From assembly GCA_001414485.1 (NCBI GenBank), contig LLEY01000010.1, forward strand, positions 124,001 to 188,000: DNA of 64,000 bases. Direction: 5' to 3'. Positions 22,587 through 32,071 of the stretch are shown piece after piece (within the stretch, counting starts at the first letter, position 1; each line of letters starts with the position of its first letter). Origin of the DNA: Calycina herbarum. Taxonomy: Eukaryota; Ascomycota; Leotiomycetes; Helotiales; Pezizellaceae. The position numbers were made by a program, and so were the translations under genes. The notes under the pieces were generated by a model. It was not told where the DNA came from. It worked only from the letters and a program-made list of their open reading frames with translations, and searched no databases.

Positions 22587-24779
22587 TCAATGATCATCGT
22601 GATCACTTCCCTTCTGTGAACCTTCCTTCTGGTTATTTTCCTCCACGATTTCCTTCATAGCTATACCCTCTACTTTGCCTTTCATGACAATTTTATTCTC
22701 TCGGCTCTCTACTACACTGGTTTCAGCCGACAAACCTTCCACTCTAACATTCTCGGCACTCTTCTTTTTTCCAAACTCAAACACAGCCCGATCACCAGTC
22801 ACGCCTGCCACTAGACGCTTCTCGCCGGTCTCTTTCAAGTTCCCCTCCAAACTCTCAGTTCCAGTGCCATCAGCTCCAATCACCACAATATCTCCATGGT
22901 GTCTTGAACGGGCCTGTAGTTCAATTATATACTTCTGCATACCCTCAAGTATGTCACAGAGTTCGTCATGTCCCTCGTTCGCCTCCTTCAGCTCCTCTTG
23001 CAACTTCTTCTCGGCCTGTTCATATGTATTGGATACCCAAATCAATGTTCCATCAAACTCTGCGCCCTCGATGCTCAATGTACTCTTCTGGGCTTCCACT
23101 TGTTTTCTGGCTTCCTTTTCGGTGGCCAATTCTTGTGCCAAACGTGTGTTTTCTGCGATAAGCTTCTTTTGGAGTTCGACTTGTTGACCGGATTCGATTT
23201 TCCAGGCACGGCGGGCAAGGGAGAGCTCGGTTTGGAGGGATGAGATTATGCGTTGAAGGTTTCGTTCTCGAGTTGTGGGTTTGGACTCTTCTTCGATCTC
23301 GGCTATGACTTGGAGGGTGGTTGGTTCGTCGTTGAACAGGGTGTGGGTGAGTGCCTCAAAGCTAGGCTCCATCTTGATGAGTTTCTTCTTGGGAGTTTCG
23401 TTGCTGGTACCTTCCTTCTTGATGCCATCGTCCTTGGCCGCCTTGTCGTGCTTGTCTAGCTCGGCTTTCTGCTTGGCAATTGCCGATTTGATATTTTCGA
23501 AGAACTCCTCATTGGAATTCAACTTAGCGATTGCTTTGTCTGTCATATCGGACCACGCCTTCTTCTCAAGTCCCCATAATTCCTTCTCTGCCTGATATTT
23601 CTCCTGCATAAATGCGCATTGCTCCATTGCCATAACATATTCCTCGCCACTGCTGATCCTCTTTATGTGCTCTTTCAACTCAGATACCTCGTCCTTCAAC
23701 CGAGCAAGCTCCTTCTTGTATTCCTCGTTGACCATCCCCTCTTGAATGCTTAGCGCGTGTACATATCTGTCGTGCAAGAATTTGTTCACACCATCGAGTG
23801 TGTGGAACTCACGAACAAGCTTGTTGTAATCAGCAGCACTCGCATTATACTTGTCAATCCATCGGGTGCGCTCTTGAACAAGGTCATTGCTCTTCGCAGC
23901 AAGAAACATAACCTGCTTCGTGAGAACTTTATTGCATTCCTCCAGCTTCTTGTAATTCTGCTGGTAAACTTTAAACTCTTCACGAAATTCCTCACTCGCA
24001 ATTAGAACCTTCTCATGCAAACTCTTCGTATTGCTCATCTTCTGAAGAGAGACCCATTTCGCCGTCAGCATCTTGAGTCGCCATTCCAACACTCTCTTTT
24101 CTTGAATGAACTGTCGGCATTGGGATTCGAGGTCATCTGCCCATTCTTGGGATTGGTGTTCCCAGGCATTATAAGCAGCAATCGTTCCCTTTTCTTTATG
24201 GTAGGTGAGTTCGCAGCTCAGGACTTGCTGAATGACTACTCGCTTCCAGAAATCAATTTGGTATGCGGCGCTCTTGGTGTGGGATGCGTTAAGAAAGTCC
24301 TCACCACTCTCGTTGACGAAGTTGTCGATCGCTTTGAGGATGTTGTTGGCGAATTTTTTATGTACGTTTTCTTTGTCGGAGCTTTCTTCGCGGTCTTCTT
24401 TTGACTCGTTGGGTTCAACTGGTGGGACGCGTTGAAGTAGAGGCACGATTTGGTTGAATATGAATGCGGTTTCGGCCTCAGCTTTCTCGTTGGATGCATT
24501 GGGGTAGAAGCGGGTGATGAGTGCGTCGCGGAATCTGTGGAGGAGCTGTTCGACGGAGGGATGGAGCATCCAAGTGTAATCTTTGGAAGAGGTTTTGGGG
24601 ATGATATGGGGACTTTCTAGCTCGGGAAGATCTTGAAGCATGGCTAGGGTTGCGGCGAGTGAGGAGGTGTTGTTTGGGTCGAGCGCATCTTCCAGCTTGG
24701 GTGCTGCTTGGATCTCGATATGGTTCTTCTCGTTTGCCTTCTTGCTCTTCGCTCTTTTGCGGTTCCTTGCCGTCGGCAT
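22587..24779 (-). CDS. Coiled-coil protein with basic N-terminus
   Basis: Single-exon protein of 730 residues starting at a true ATG. MPTARNRKRAKSKKANEK is a basic, nuclear-localisation-like N-terminus. Residues about 60-230 are mixed helical sequence with a conserved-looking segment (WMLHPSVEQLLHRFRDALIT). From about 240 to 640 the protein is dominated by heptad-rich, Glu/Lys-rich coiled coil, interrupted by an acidic/Lys linker near 455-490. The C-terminus is a charged disordered tail ending SDHDDH. There is no transmembrane segment, signal peptide or catalytic motif. It could be a structural or scaffold protein; I do not recognise the family. The three smaller genes to its right lie on the same strand, but spacing is too wide for any transcriptional link to be inferred. 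Confidence 0.8.
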   Translation of the reverse strand: MPTARNRKRAKSKKANEKNHIEIQAAPKLEDALDPNNTSSLAATLAMLQDLPELESPHIIPKTSSKDYTWMLHPSVEQLLHRFRDALITRFYPNASNEKAEAETAFIFNQIVPLLQRVPPVEPNESKEDREESSDKENVHKKFANNILKAIDNFVNESGEDFLNASHTKSAAYQIDFWKRVVIQQVLSCELTYHKEKGTIAAYNAWEHQSQEWADDLESQCRQFIQEKRVLEWRLKMLTAKWVSLQKMSNTKSLHEKVLIASEEFREEFKVYQQNYKKLEECNKVLTKQVMFLAAKSNDLVQERTRWIDKYNASAADYNKLVREFHTLDGVNKFLHDRYVHALSIQEGMVNEEYKKELARLKDEVSELKEHIKRISSGEEYVMAMEQCAFMQEKYQAEKELWGLEKKAWSDMTDKAIAKLNSNEEFFENIKSAIAKQKAELDKHDKAAKDDGIKKEGTSNETPKKKLIKMEPSFEALTHTLFNDEPTTLQVIAEIEEESKPTTRERNLQRIISSLQTELSLARRAWKIESGQQVELQKKLIAENTRLAQELATEKEARKQVEAQKSTLSIEGAEFDGTLIWVSNTYEQAEKKLQEELKEANEGHDELCDILEGMQKYIIELQARSRHHGDIVVIGADGTGTESLEGNLKETGEKRLVAGVTGDRAVFEFGKKKSAENVRVEGLSAETSVVESRENKIVMKGKVEGIAMKEIVEENNQKEGSQKGSDHDDH

Positions 24780-25098
24780 GGTGGGTGGTTGTGGTGGGAG
24801 GGTTCACGATCTGAAGTTGAGGTTGGTTGAGTCAAGGTTGGCTACAGCTTTTGATAGAGGCAACTACCGAGCCTTGAAGTCTAGGCGGCCTTGCTCCTGC
24901 AAGGCGATTTTCCGGTTTAGTATTCACTCTTACTGGCCGAGCGTCAGTTTATAGGCAGTCATGTTGGATATAATCCATGAAATAGTCAACTAACATTTTA
25001 TGATAAGGAAAAAGGGAGATACAGTGTTAGACAAAGGTTCAATTCATTCAATTATCTAATCTCAGGCTCTTCGCGTGAGATAACTCCTTATCAACATT

Positions 25099-25460
25099 TC
25101 AAGTTGCACGCTCAATCTGATCCAAAACAGCTTTACTCAAATCGCGAATTTCCTTGGCCCTGTCTGCCGTAACCACCCCTCCCTTCTTCGCAACTTGTAC
25201 CTCATGACACCACTGATTAAATCGCTGAAACTGTGAAGCCGCAATGGACTTTTGCTCGTCCGTGAGCAATTTCTTCTGAATTACACACAAGTGGTTCTGG
25301 CGCACACCATGTCTAAGACAACCTTTTCCAGTACCGCTCGTGGGTAAGATAATACCTCTTGTGCGATCTGCTCGATGGCTTCGTACGGGTGGTCGTTGGA
25401 TTCATGAGGGTTTGTGGGTTGGGCGGGCTCAAGTCCAGTCTTCGGATTGTTGCTGGCCAT
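25099..25460 (-). CDS. Small helical protein, two exons
   Basis: Exons 25356-25460 and 25099-25296, joined at phase 0 across a 59-nt intron (GTATTA donor, CAG acceptor), give 100 residues. The start MASNNPKTGLEPAQPTNPHE is at 25460. A predicted helix YEAIEQIAQE ends exon 1; exon 2 gives two further amphipathic helices (KKLLTDEQKSIAASQFQRFN and ADRAKEIRDLSKAVLDQIER). There is no signal peptide, cysteine motif or recognised domain. The C-terminal part resembles the broken gene at 26766-27137 in layout (LL-D/E near the start, an F-x-W helix, then a T-x-x-R-x-K-E helix), so the two may be related. The donor is not optimal, so an unspliced or alternative product is possible. Confidence 0.6.
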
Positions 25461-26765
25461 TTTGTGGGTGTTGTTTTGGATGTTGAGGGTCGAGGTGTGT
25501 GGCTGTTGTGTGTGGGTTTGTGTTGAAGTGTGGGTGGATGGTCTGTGGTCAAGCCTACCTCAACAGGAATCTGGGGGCTACTTTATACTAGTCTGGTGGA
25601 AGGGGAGATGAGTAAAAGTTTGGAAACTAAATCGGCAAGTAATTTCCCCAAACTTCCAGAAAGACAAGTGGTGCACTAGAAACTACCAAGTGTACAATAG
25701 CTAGATTCTTCTCCCCCAATCGCCCATCAGCAAGACTTGGAAAGTCACTTTGGTCATGCTAAAATGCTAGAATCCGGTAGTACAAGCAGTATATATTGTT
25801 TCAAAAGTCATTTCGGAAGGGAAATCGCCTCAAGACGACAGTCACTGGTTCCTGAACCCCCTGGTGCAGGGGTATTCAAGCCCATTTCATAAGCTCGCTA
25901 ATAGAAGGAGTCCATAAAGCTGGGGTCCAAAGCAAGGAAATTGAAACATGACAAGGAATCATCATCCCGCGGAATGGAAAAGAAAGTTCGGATGTATTCA
26001 AGAAGAGTGGAGAGACTGGCGGGAAACACGATGGCTCGGCAAAACGCGGAAATTGAAGAGAAGTTCCAAGAGGAATCGACAAGAAAGACGACGGAGGTGT
26101 AAGAATCTCGTTTCCAGACCGTCAAGAGGAGCAGAACTTGCAAGATATGAGATTGAATTCAATAAGACTCACAGTAGCAGTGAAAAAGTACCCACATTTT
26201 ACGCACCAATTTTGGAAAAGGCCATTTATTCTGAACCTTGTCTGCCCTGGCCTGATAGTATGATATTCGAATCATTGATCCACCTAATAGCCCGCGCCCA
26301 AAAGTATTATACTAAAAGCCCCGGAATAAATTTGATGTAATACGAATTATGTATAAGCCTGTAATACAGTGCTACAAAGAGACAAAATTGTTTCTTCTGA
26401 ACTTTGTTCGTCTGATTCCTTTACTCTAAACCGTCTCTCTTCTTGAATATTACAATTCATCGAATCTTATTCTGATAAATGCTATATCTAAATAGTAGTT
26501 CTCTAGAGCTATTATACCAGAGCAGCCGAATCAATTGTTTGCAAGAAGGTTATTACTTCGTCTTCATTTTTGCATAATTGTTAATTTGCTAAGAAGACAC
26601 ACTTTCTTGGTCGGGTCATTTCATGAAAAACTCATTGAATTTTCTCTAGCGTTCAGATCAAATCAGAATGAATGATCTTTCTGATTCCACTCCGTGGAAA
26701 ACTCGGAGATATTTTCTCACCACCAAACCCGATTCCGTCGACGCCAGAAACTGTCCAGAATCCTC
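25461..26765. other. Intergenic with one possible coding exon
   Basis: There is no confident gene. On the plus strand 25905-26102 is open, preceded by an acceptor-like CTAATAG and ended by GAGGTGTAAG. It encodes charged sequence including MEKKVRMYSRRVERLAG and MARQNAEIEEKFQEESTRK, which looks helical and protein-like. An overlapping plus frame of 130 codons (25948-26340) is Arg/Lys-rich and less convincing. Either could be a small gene or a remnant. 26.34-26.77 kb shows nothing. Confidence 0.4.
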
Positions 26766-27137
26766 TCACATGGTCTTCAAAGCTCTAATGCATTCCTCAT
26801 GAGTTTCCTTCACTCTCTCCTCAGTAAGTTCCCGTCTCCCTCTTGCATCATCCAACCGCTTCTCAAGCCACTTGTCGAAAAACATGGTTATTTCAGCGTT
26901 GACTTTGTCATCGAGGAGATCTTGCTATTGAGAGGATTTCAAGATGAGAATGTAATGCGCGGTGGCCAGTTTGAGAAGCATTCTGTATTGTGTCTCTGCT
27001 TGAATTCCACTCAATATAATCCTGGTGACTTGATCGATCTTCTCAAAAGCCTGATCGTCAGGTACCGTGAATTCCACCTTGTTCGGAGGTTGGGTTGAAG
27101 AGACTCTAGATTTGGGGAAATTTGGATCGCTTGCCAT
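26766..27137 (-). pseudogene. Small helical protein gene interrupted by one TAG
   Basis: A frame of 124 codons starts at ATG 27137 (MASDPNFPKSRVSSTQ; a second ATG at 27161 would add eight residues) and ends at 26766. It is open apart from one TAG at codon 71. The stop sits in the context CAA-TAG-CAA, and protein-like sequence continues in the same frame (DLLDDKVNAEITMFFDKWLE, then ELTEERVKETHEECIRALK). The downstream part resembles exon 2 of the 100-residue gene at 25099-25460. No GT donor at the required phase gives a credible intron that would remove the stop. It is either a recently broken gene, a 70-residue truncated protein, or a candidate for stop readthrough. Function unknown. Confidence 0.5.
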
Positions 27138-27592
27138 GTTTGGATTGGTTTTTCTGTACACTTTGGGAATTGAAATTCGTGGTTTGACTTTGACCGAAAT
27201 TTAGCCTTGATAGGTCAAAGTTCATTGCATGAAAAGATCTTAGCTTAATATATAGATATTTGAAAGTGTTTATTACTCAGGCATACTCCTAGAAAGAAGG
27301 GCTTAGCGTCAGGAGATTACATTATTAGGAAGGATTGAAGAATGTTTGATTATTTTGATGTTCTTCTCTTTAATTTACTTATTCGAGCCTTTCTGGATAA
27401 TGCAATTGGTCGGATGTAGAAGGGACGAGTGACTAGCAAATTACAAAATCCCCATTTTGAAGTATCACGGAAGAGTTTTCAAACTGGAAACTGTTCAATT
27501 TTAGTACATAAATCCGGAGATATCTTCTATAAGAACCCCATTTATACCAGATATCGCTGTAGCAAAACCGTATCCTCATCGATAAATGTTGC
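27138..27592. other. Short intergenic space
   Basis: This 455-bp AT-rich space lies between two minus-strand genes. It would hold the promoter of the small helical gene and the 3' UTR of the MYND gene. No other feature is seen. Confidence 0.6.
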
Positions 27593-28882
27593 TCATAAGC
27601 CCTCGCTCCGTTGTCTTTTGCGTCTGTTAGAAAGAGCTGGAAGACCGTAGGGAGATATGCCTGATACAGAGCAATCTATTTCTCTCATTGCTATCTCATT
27701 CTCAAACTTTTCTTGGTGAACTTTGAATGCTTCTTGTGGGTTGTCTGATTTGGAATCCGCTATCATGGCTTGACCTTCCTCCTTGCAATATGCTGCGAAT
27801 GCTTCAACTTGTTCTGCCATGATATTTGTAAGAGCCCCATATTCATCGTATCGAAGTACTAGCAATTCCTCATGTCCACCATATTTTTTCAAATCCTCAG
27901 CCCGCTCTGCGTACCCATCCGAAAAATCCATCAGCTCAACGTCGTCAGTTGAGCATTCCTCCTCGCAACCCGAATGGCGACAGACTTGGAAGCGCAGCTG
28001 CATACCCAATAGTTGCGAGATTTTGCAATGGTGGTATTTCGTGGAGCCGTCATCGTCTTTCTTCGTGTGGTCGAAGTCGGGGTGCTTCTTGAAAATTGTC
28101 AATTGTTGATAATCTTTATTTTCCGCCCACGAACACAAATACCTCTCCGCCGTTCCTGTGTAACTCCAATCTTCTTTGCATTTGACCTTCACTGCTTGTG
28201 CCCAACTTTCCTGGTCAAAGATGATGAATGGGTTGCGAGGGGGCTGCTTAAACATAAGGATGCCTTCAGCAAAATACTGAACAGCATGGCGAAAGTCTGC
28301 TAGAGTGATATCCTAATATTCGATCGACCCACCGTCCGGGCGCTCCGTATCATAGGCCATTGTGACAAAAGAGCCTCCCCAAAGGTAAGGGTTGTGTTCG
28401 TATAATGAGCCGAAATGTCTTCCTGCGAGGACGCGGTCTAGAATAGCGTTATGTTCCAAGTCCCACATCGAGCTGCCCAGGATGTCCAGGAAGGACTCTG
28501 TGAACCCGCTTATGCGTAGCTTGCGACCAAATCGACAGGTCTCATTTGTGTCAATGTGATATGTAGTGAGATATGCAAGATCTTCCGTCTGAAGGGCGTT
28601 TTTTAAGTCTGGAACCCATTCGTATTCTCCCAGATGGCATTCTACCCAGATGAGTGTAGGTACCGCCGACTTCATCGGAAACTTGAGGGCCAATTTGTAG
28701 ACTGTGTTGAGCGAGTCATGATAAGGAGGTCGAGTTTTCAAGAATGCTGTGAACTTTTTGCAGAGGAGTCTGTGAAGGGGATGGTCTTTGGCCTGGCAAG
28801 CTTCTTCGCAGTAGAAGGTGGTCTGGCAAGATACGCATTTGCGATTTGTTTTGCTGCCGCAAACAGCGCAGAGATGATCCAT
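27593..28882 (-). pseudogene. MYND zinc-finger protein gene interrupted by one TAG
   Basis: A frame of 430 codons starts at ATG 28882 and ends at 27593, with one in-frame TAG at codon 190 (28313-28315). The N-terminus is a complete MYND finger: C5-x2-C8, C16-x2-C19, C25-x3-C29, H37-x3-C41, as found in fungal protein-interaction proteins. Residues 45-189 and the part after the stop both look like coding sequence (TERPDGGSIEY, stop, DITLADFRHAVQYFAEGILM), and the frame continues to RKRQRSEGL. The stop is followed by GAT, and a CAG-to-TAG transition would explain it. A 54-nt intron ending at this TAG (donor GTCACA) is possible in phase but has a poor donor. I therefore call it an interrupted gene; a 189-residue truncated protein remains possible. 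Confidence 0.6.
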
Positions 28883-30663
28883 CTTGGGAATATGGCGAGA
28901 GACTCTTTCAGGAGAAAGAGGATCAATGATGTTGAAATGAAACCTGGTGTTTTGTCAGTATCAATTACGCCTCGAGAGTACGATCTGTATTGTGCGCAAT
29001 ATTGATATTCAGTAGTTGGTCATCGGAAAGTCGTTGGCTGAGTGAGACAAGATCGAATTCTGGGTGGTTTTGGTTGCGATGAAGTTGAGTGGAGAATGTG
29101 GTTGACTTTTGAAAAGGTTGTCGTGGTAGGAAAGTGAGAGGTTGTTGAAGAGCAAACAGATTATTACGGCGACCAATAGGGTAGCTGCGTACCTTCGATC
29201 TTGGTCGATTGGTGACCCGCGCCTTGAAAGTGAACCGTCCTTTTCGTCATCAGCTCTTTAACTCTATTATTTGAGAACTTCAAGAACAACCAAATCAATT
29301 AAACAAGGTTCTAGAACTTTGGAAAGTAGAAAGTGCTAGATACTCATCTAAATAACCTTTATTTAATTTAATTAATCTAGATATTTCAGAATACTTGAAT
29401 TAACTAAAAGATGTTCAAAATTCCCGTGTATACTTAGGTCAATCACATAATTGGTAAATAAAAGATATAGAGCTCAGCCTCGAGGTTAATCTATCCCCGT
29501 TCGAATTGTAAATTCAAGCCATGTAGTGATGTTGAGCTTAAGAGTAGGTGGTGTGGGCTCCTGCCCTGGGTAAGAACGAAAACGGCTCTTGAAGGTGAGT
29601 CGCCCTTCACAACTCGACGTCTTTCTTGTAAACCATGGCTTAACCCATTGAGGGTGAGGCCGAAGAGACCAGGTGAGCGTCCGCAGCGTGGCATCATCAT
29701 TCTTCGACAGGAGGCTCTCACCAGCGACCAGGGCTTCATTGCGACAGCAAAAGCCTTGGGCACACCAAGAGGTGAAGTCGCCCCTAGCACGCACCACAGG
29801 CGCTCGAGGCAAAAAAAGAGCCGTGTCCCCCACACACGCCATCTTTAGTCCCATTTTTCGTTCATACTTACCTTCTTAACACACAGAGCGCAGGATACCG
29901 CCGCTAAAAGACCACGAATCCTCTTCTTCATACCGCTGCTCGAGGCAACCAATACAATGAAAAGATGACGGACGAGCCGTTGAATGCAATCAAAAATTCC
30001 CCCGATCAGGACCCCGAAGGATACTGAACAGATCTCGATACCCCGCTGTGCAATGGAGATCTCGTTCTGCGGACTCTACATGCTTGAGCGTAGATGTCCT
30101 CAAGAAGGTAAGTATGAAGAGAAGAAGAAAAAAGATTGAAAGGAAGGGAGCGTGGCCAGATATTTATACCCTTGGGAAGAGCAGCCTGGCGCTAGTAAGC
30201 GAGCGGTAGGATCTGGCACCTTTCCTGATTTGGACAGTTTGCGCTTTTACACGTGATTTGGGGTGGAGCCTGGCCAGTCACGTGTGGTCACATTACTGTC
30301 AACAATAAGTCCAGTTGCTCGAAGTGAATTATTGATCTTTGAGAAAATGATCGTGATCTTGCTTACTAATTTTAAGTTGATCGGGCTAATTGAGTTCAAC
30401 CATTCAACGTCATGATTTTCTGCACAGGACAGGGAGGGGAATGGATCACCAAACTTCCCAAACCCATTTGCACAACGACTGAATTCATCATCCTCAACCC
30501 CGGGTATACGAACCTCTATCTCTTAAACTTCCAGTGACGTAATAAATTAATCATCTCTCAATTATCCCCTATCACCTAACGCCGACATACCCCCTCCCAC
30601 AAAAATTAACCAACCCATCAACAACCCCAGCCCTCAAACCCCTCACCAGCATACATCCTCAAA
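28883..30663. other. Intergenic with a long-range inverted repeat
   Basis: 28.9-29.47 kb is AT-rich spacer. 29.47-30.12 kb has higher GC and a minus-strand open frame of about 120 codons (29486-29854) that I cannot match to any family. A 17-bp perfect inverted repeat brackets 29861-30118 (listed separately). Within it, a minus-strand frame encodes hydrophobic sequence (EICSVSFGVLIGGIF, LFIVLVASSSG) that ends at a consensus splice donor; it may be a lost exon. The rest is promoter of the NmrA-like gene. Confidence 0.45.
29861..30118. repeat. 17-bp perfect inverted repeat around 224 bp
   Basis: TTCATACTTACCTTCTT at 29861-29877 recurs in perfect inverse at 30102-30118. Each arm, read outward from the interval, contains AAG-GTAAGTAT, a perfect fungal 5' splice site. 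It could be a small MITE-like element or a coincidence of two splice donors. No target-site duplication is evident. Confidence 0.6.
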
Positions 30664-31620
30664 ATGCTAGCCCTAACCTCCCCAACCGGAAAACTTGGAG
30701 CGGCGACCCTCAGGTCTCTCCTCTCACAAAACCTGGTTCCACCCACGGAGCTCATCCTCCTGACATCCACGTCCCCCAACTCACCCAAGTTCACCTCCTT
30801 CCTCACCCAAGGAATACAAATCCGTCAAATTGACTACAAGAAACCAGAAACTTCAGCATTTCAAGGAGTCACAAAACTCCTCCTCATCTCCACCCCAGAA
30901 ATAAGTCTCGACTTCAACTCCGCGCCCACCCCCCAAAACCCTGGTCGAGAAAGCGTACATATTCCCTTTTTACAGGCGGCGATTGAAGCTGGTGTGAAAC
31001 ATGTATTTTATACCTCTCTTGCTTTTGGAAGTCCCTCGAAGGCTGGGGTTATGAGGGCTCATTTGAGGACTGAGGAATTTCTGAGTTCTGTGAGGGGGGA
31101 GGGGAAGGTGGATATCACGGTTATAAGGGAGGGGTTGTATAATGAGTCTTGGCCTTTGTATCTCGGATATTTCACTCCGGGGAATGGGAAGGAGGCAGAC
31201 GAGAGAGATGAAGTTGTTTTGGCGGGGGATGGGAAGGTGTGTTGGACTTCTATTGCGGACCTTGGTTTGGGAAATGCTTTGATTTTGACTTCTCATTCGG
31301 AAGAATTCAAGGGGAGGACTGTGTATCTTTCTTCTGGGCCGGATGGGGCGAAATCCTTAAAAGAAATTGCGAAGTTGGTTGGAAAGGCTAGGGGGAGAGA
31401 GTTGGGGGTTAAGATTGTAGGGAGGGAGGAGTATGTTAGGTATTATGTCGAAGAGAGGGGGAGGGAGAGAGCTAGTGTTGAGTGGTGGAGTAGCACTTAT
31501 GAGGCACTTGAGGAGGGGGAGTGTTTGGTTGATGATGTGACTTTGAGGGATTTACTGAAGGGGAGGGGGGTGGAGGTTAAGAGGGTTGAGGAGACGGTTG
31601 ATGAAATGATGCGTGTTTAA
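30664..31620 (+). CDS. NmrA-like NAD(P)-binding oxidoreductase or sensor
   Basis: Single-exon protein of 318 residues with a true ATG start. The N-terminus MLALTSPTGKLGAATLRSLL is a variant of the dinucleotide-binding loop (TGxLG) of atypical short-chain dehydrogenases. It is followed by alternating strands and helices (VTKLLLISTPE, AAIEAGVKHVFYTSLAFGS, ITVIREGLYNESWP), the usual NmrA/quinone-oxidoreductase-2 layout. There is no clear YxxxK catalytic pair at the usual place; members of this family often bind NAD(P) and act as redox sensors or azo/quinone reductases. The codon composition changes along the gene: the 5' third is C-rich and the 3' two thirds are G-rich (GGGGAG runs). It is cytosolic by lack of signals. 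Its right neighbour is a decayed transposon. Confidence 0.85.
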   Translation: MLALTSPTGKLGAATLRSLLSQNLVPPTELILLTSTSPNSPKFTSFLTQGIQIRQIDYKKPETSAFQGVTKLLLISTPEISLDFNSAPTPQNPGRESVHIPFLQAAIEAGVKHVFYTSLAFGSPSKAGVMRAHLRTEEFLSSVRGEGKVDITVIREGLYNESWPLYLGYFTPGNGKEADERDEVVLAGDGKVCWTSIADLGLGNALILTSHSEEFKGRTVYLSSGPDGAKSLKEIAKLVGKARGRELGVKIVGREEYVRYYVEERGRERASVEWWSSTYEALEEGECLVDDVTLRDLLKGRGVEVKRVEETVDEMMRV

Positions 31621-32071
31621 TAACTACATGAACGACTATGTATTTCTGAATTTTCGAGATCGCGCCCGTGGGAGCTCTATCTAACTGAAAATATATCATT
31701 AGTGACGATACAGAATGTAAAGAACCAGGATTCCAAAATTTGCCTTATCACAGCTGGAAGAAAGAAATGTGAGATAGAAGAGAGAGAGAGAGTCCTTCTC
31801 CTACTTAATACTCGTGTAATTAAATTAGATAATACATATAATACAAGCAGATTATATATACAAAGTTCAGCTCTCTCTTACAATTGCAAGAGAGTAAGCA
31901 GATTATAGACGTTGTATACAGATCTAAATAAGTATAATATTCAGTATCGATAGGGAAATTAGGTTGTTAATATAGAGATTAGTTCTCTGTCTCCTCGATA
32001 TAGTTATCAAGTAAGTCAAGAATCGTTCTATATTTATCTGATTAATTCAAGTACTTTAGACATATAGTATA
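31621..32071. other. AT-rich flank of the transposon
   Basis: AT-rich sequence without genes. A GA microsatellite lies near 31778-31792, and a small hairpin (CTCTCTT and AAGAGAG around an 8-nt loop) near 31872-31894. It probably belongs to older repeat DNA into which the Fot-type element inserted; the TA target duplication ends at 32071. Confidence 0.5.

Noticed and set aside
23253..23595. Plus-strand open frames within the coiled-coil gene
   Set aside because: They are antisense shadows of a long biased frame; no splice or start evidence.
26766..27137. An intron removing the TAG of the small helical gene
   Set aside because: The acceptor CAATAG is fine, but no GT at the needed phase has a credible donor context; the nearest GTGGAA would shift the frame.
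29486..29854. Minus-strand frame of about 120 codons as a gene
   Set aside because: No family resemblance, overlapping frames on the other strand and no clean splice links; kept only as part of the intergenic description.
19072..31620. A secondary-metabolite gene cluster around the oxidoreductases
   Set aside because: No polyketide synthase, peptide synthetase, terpene cyclase or pathway regulator is present near them.
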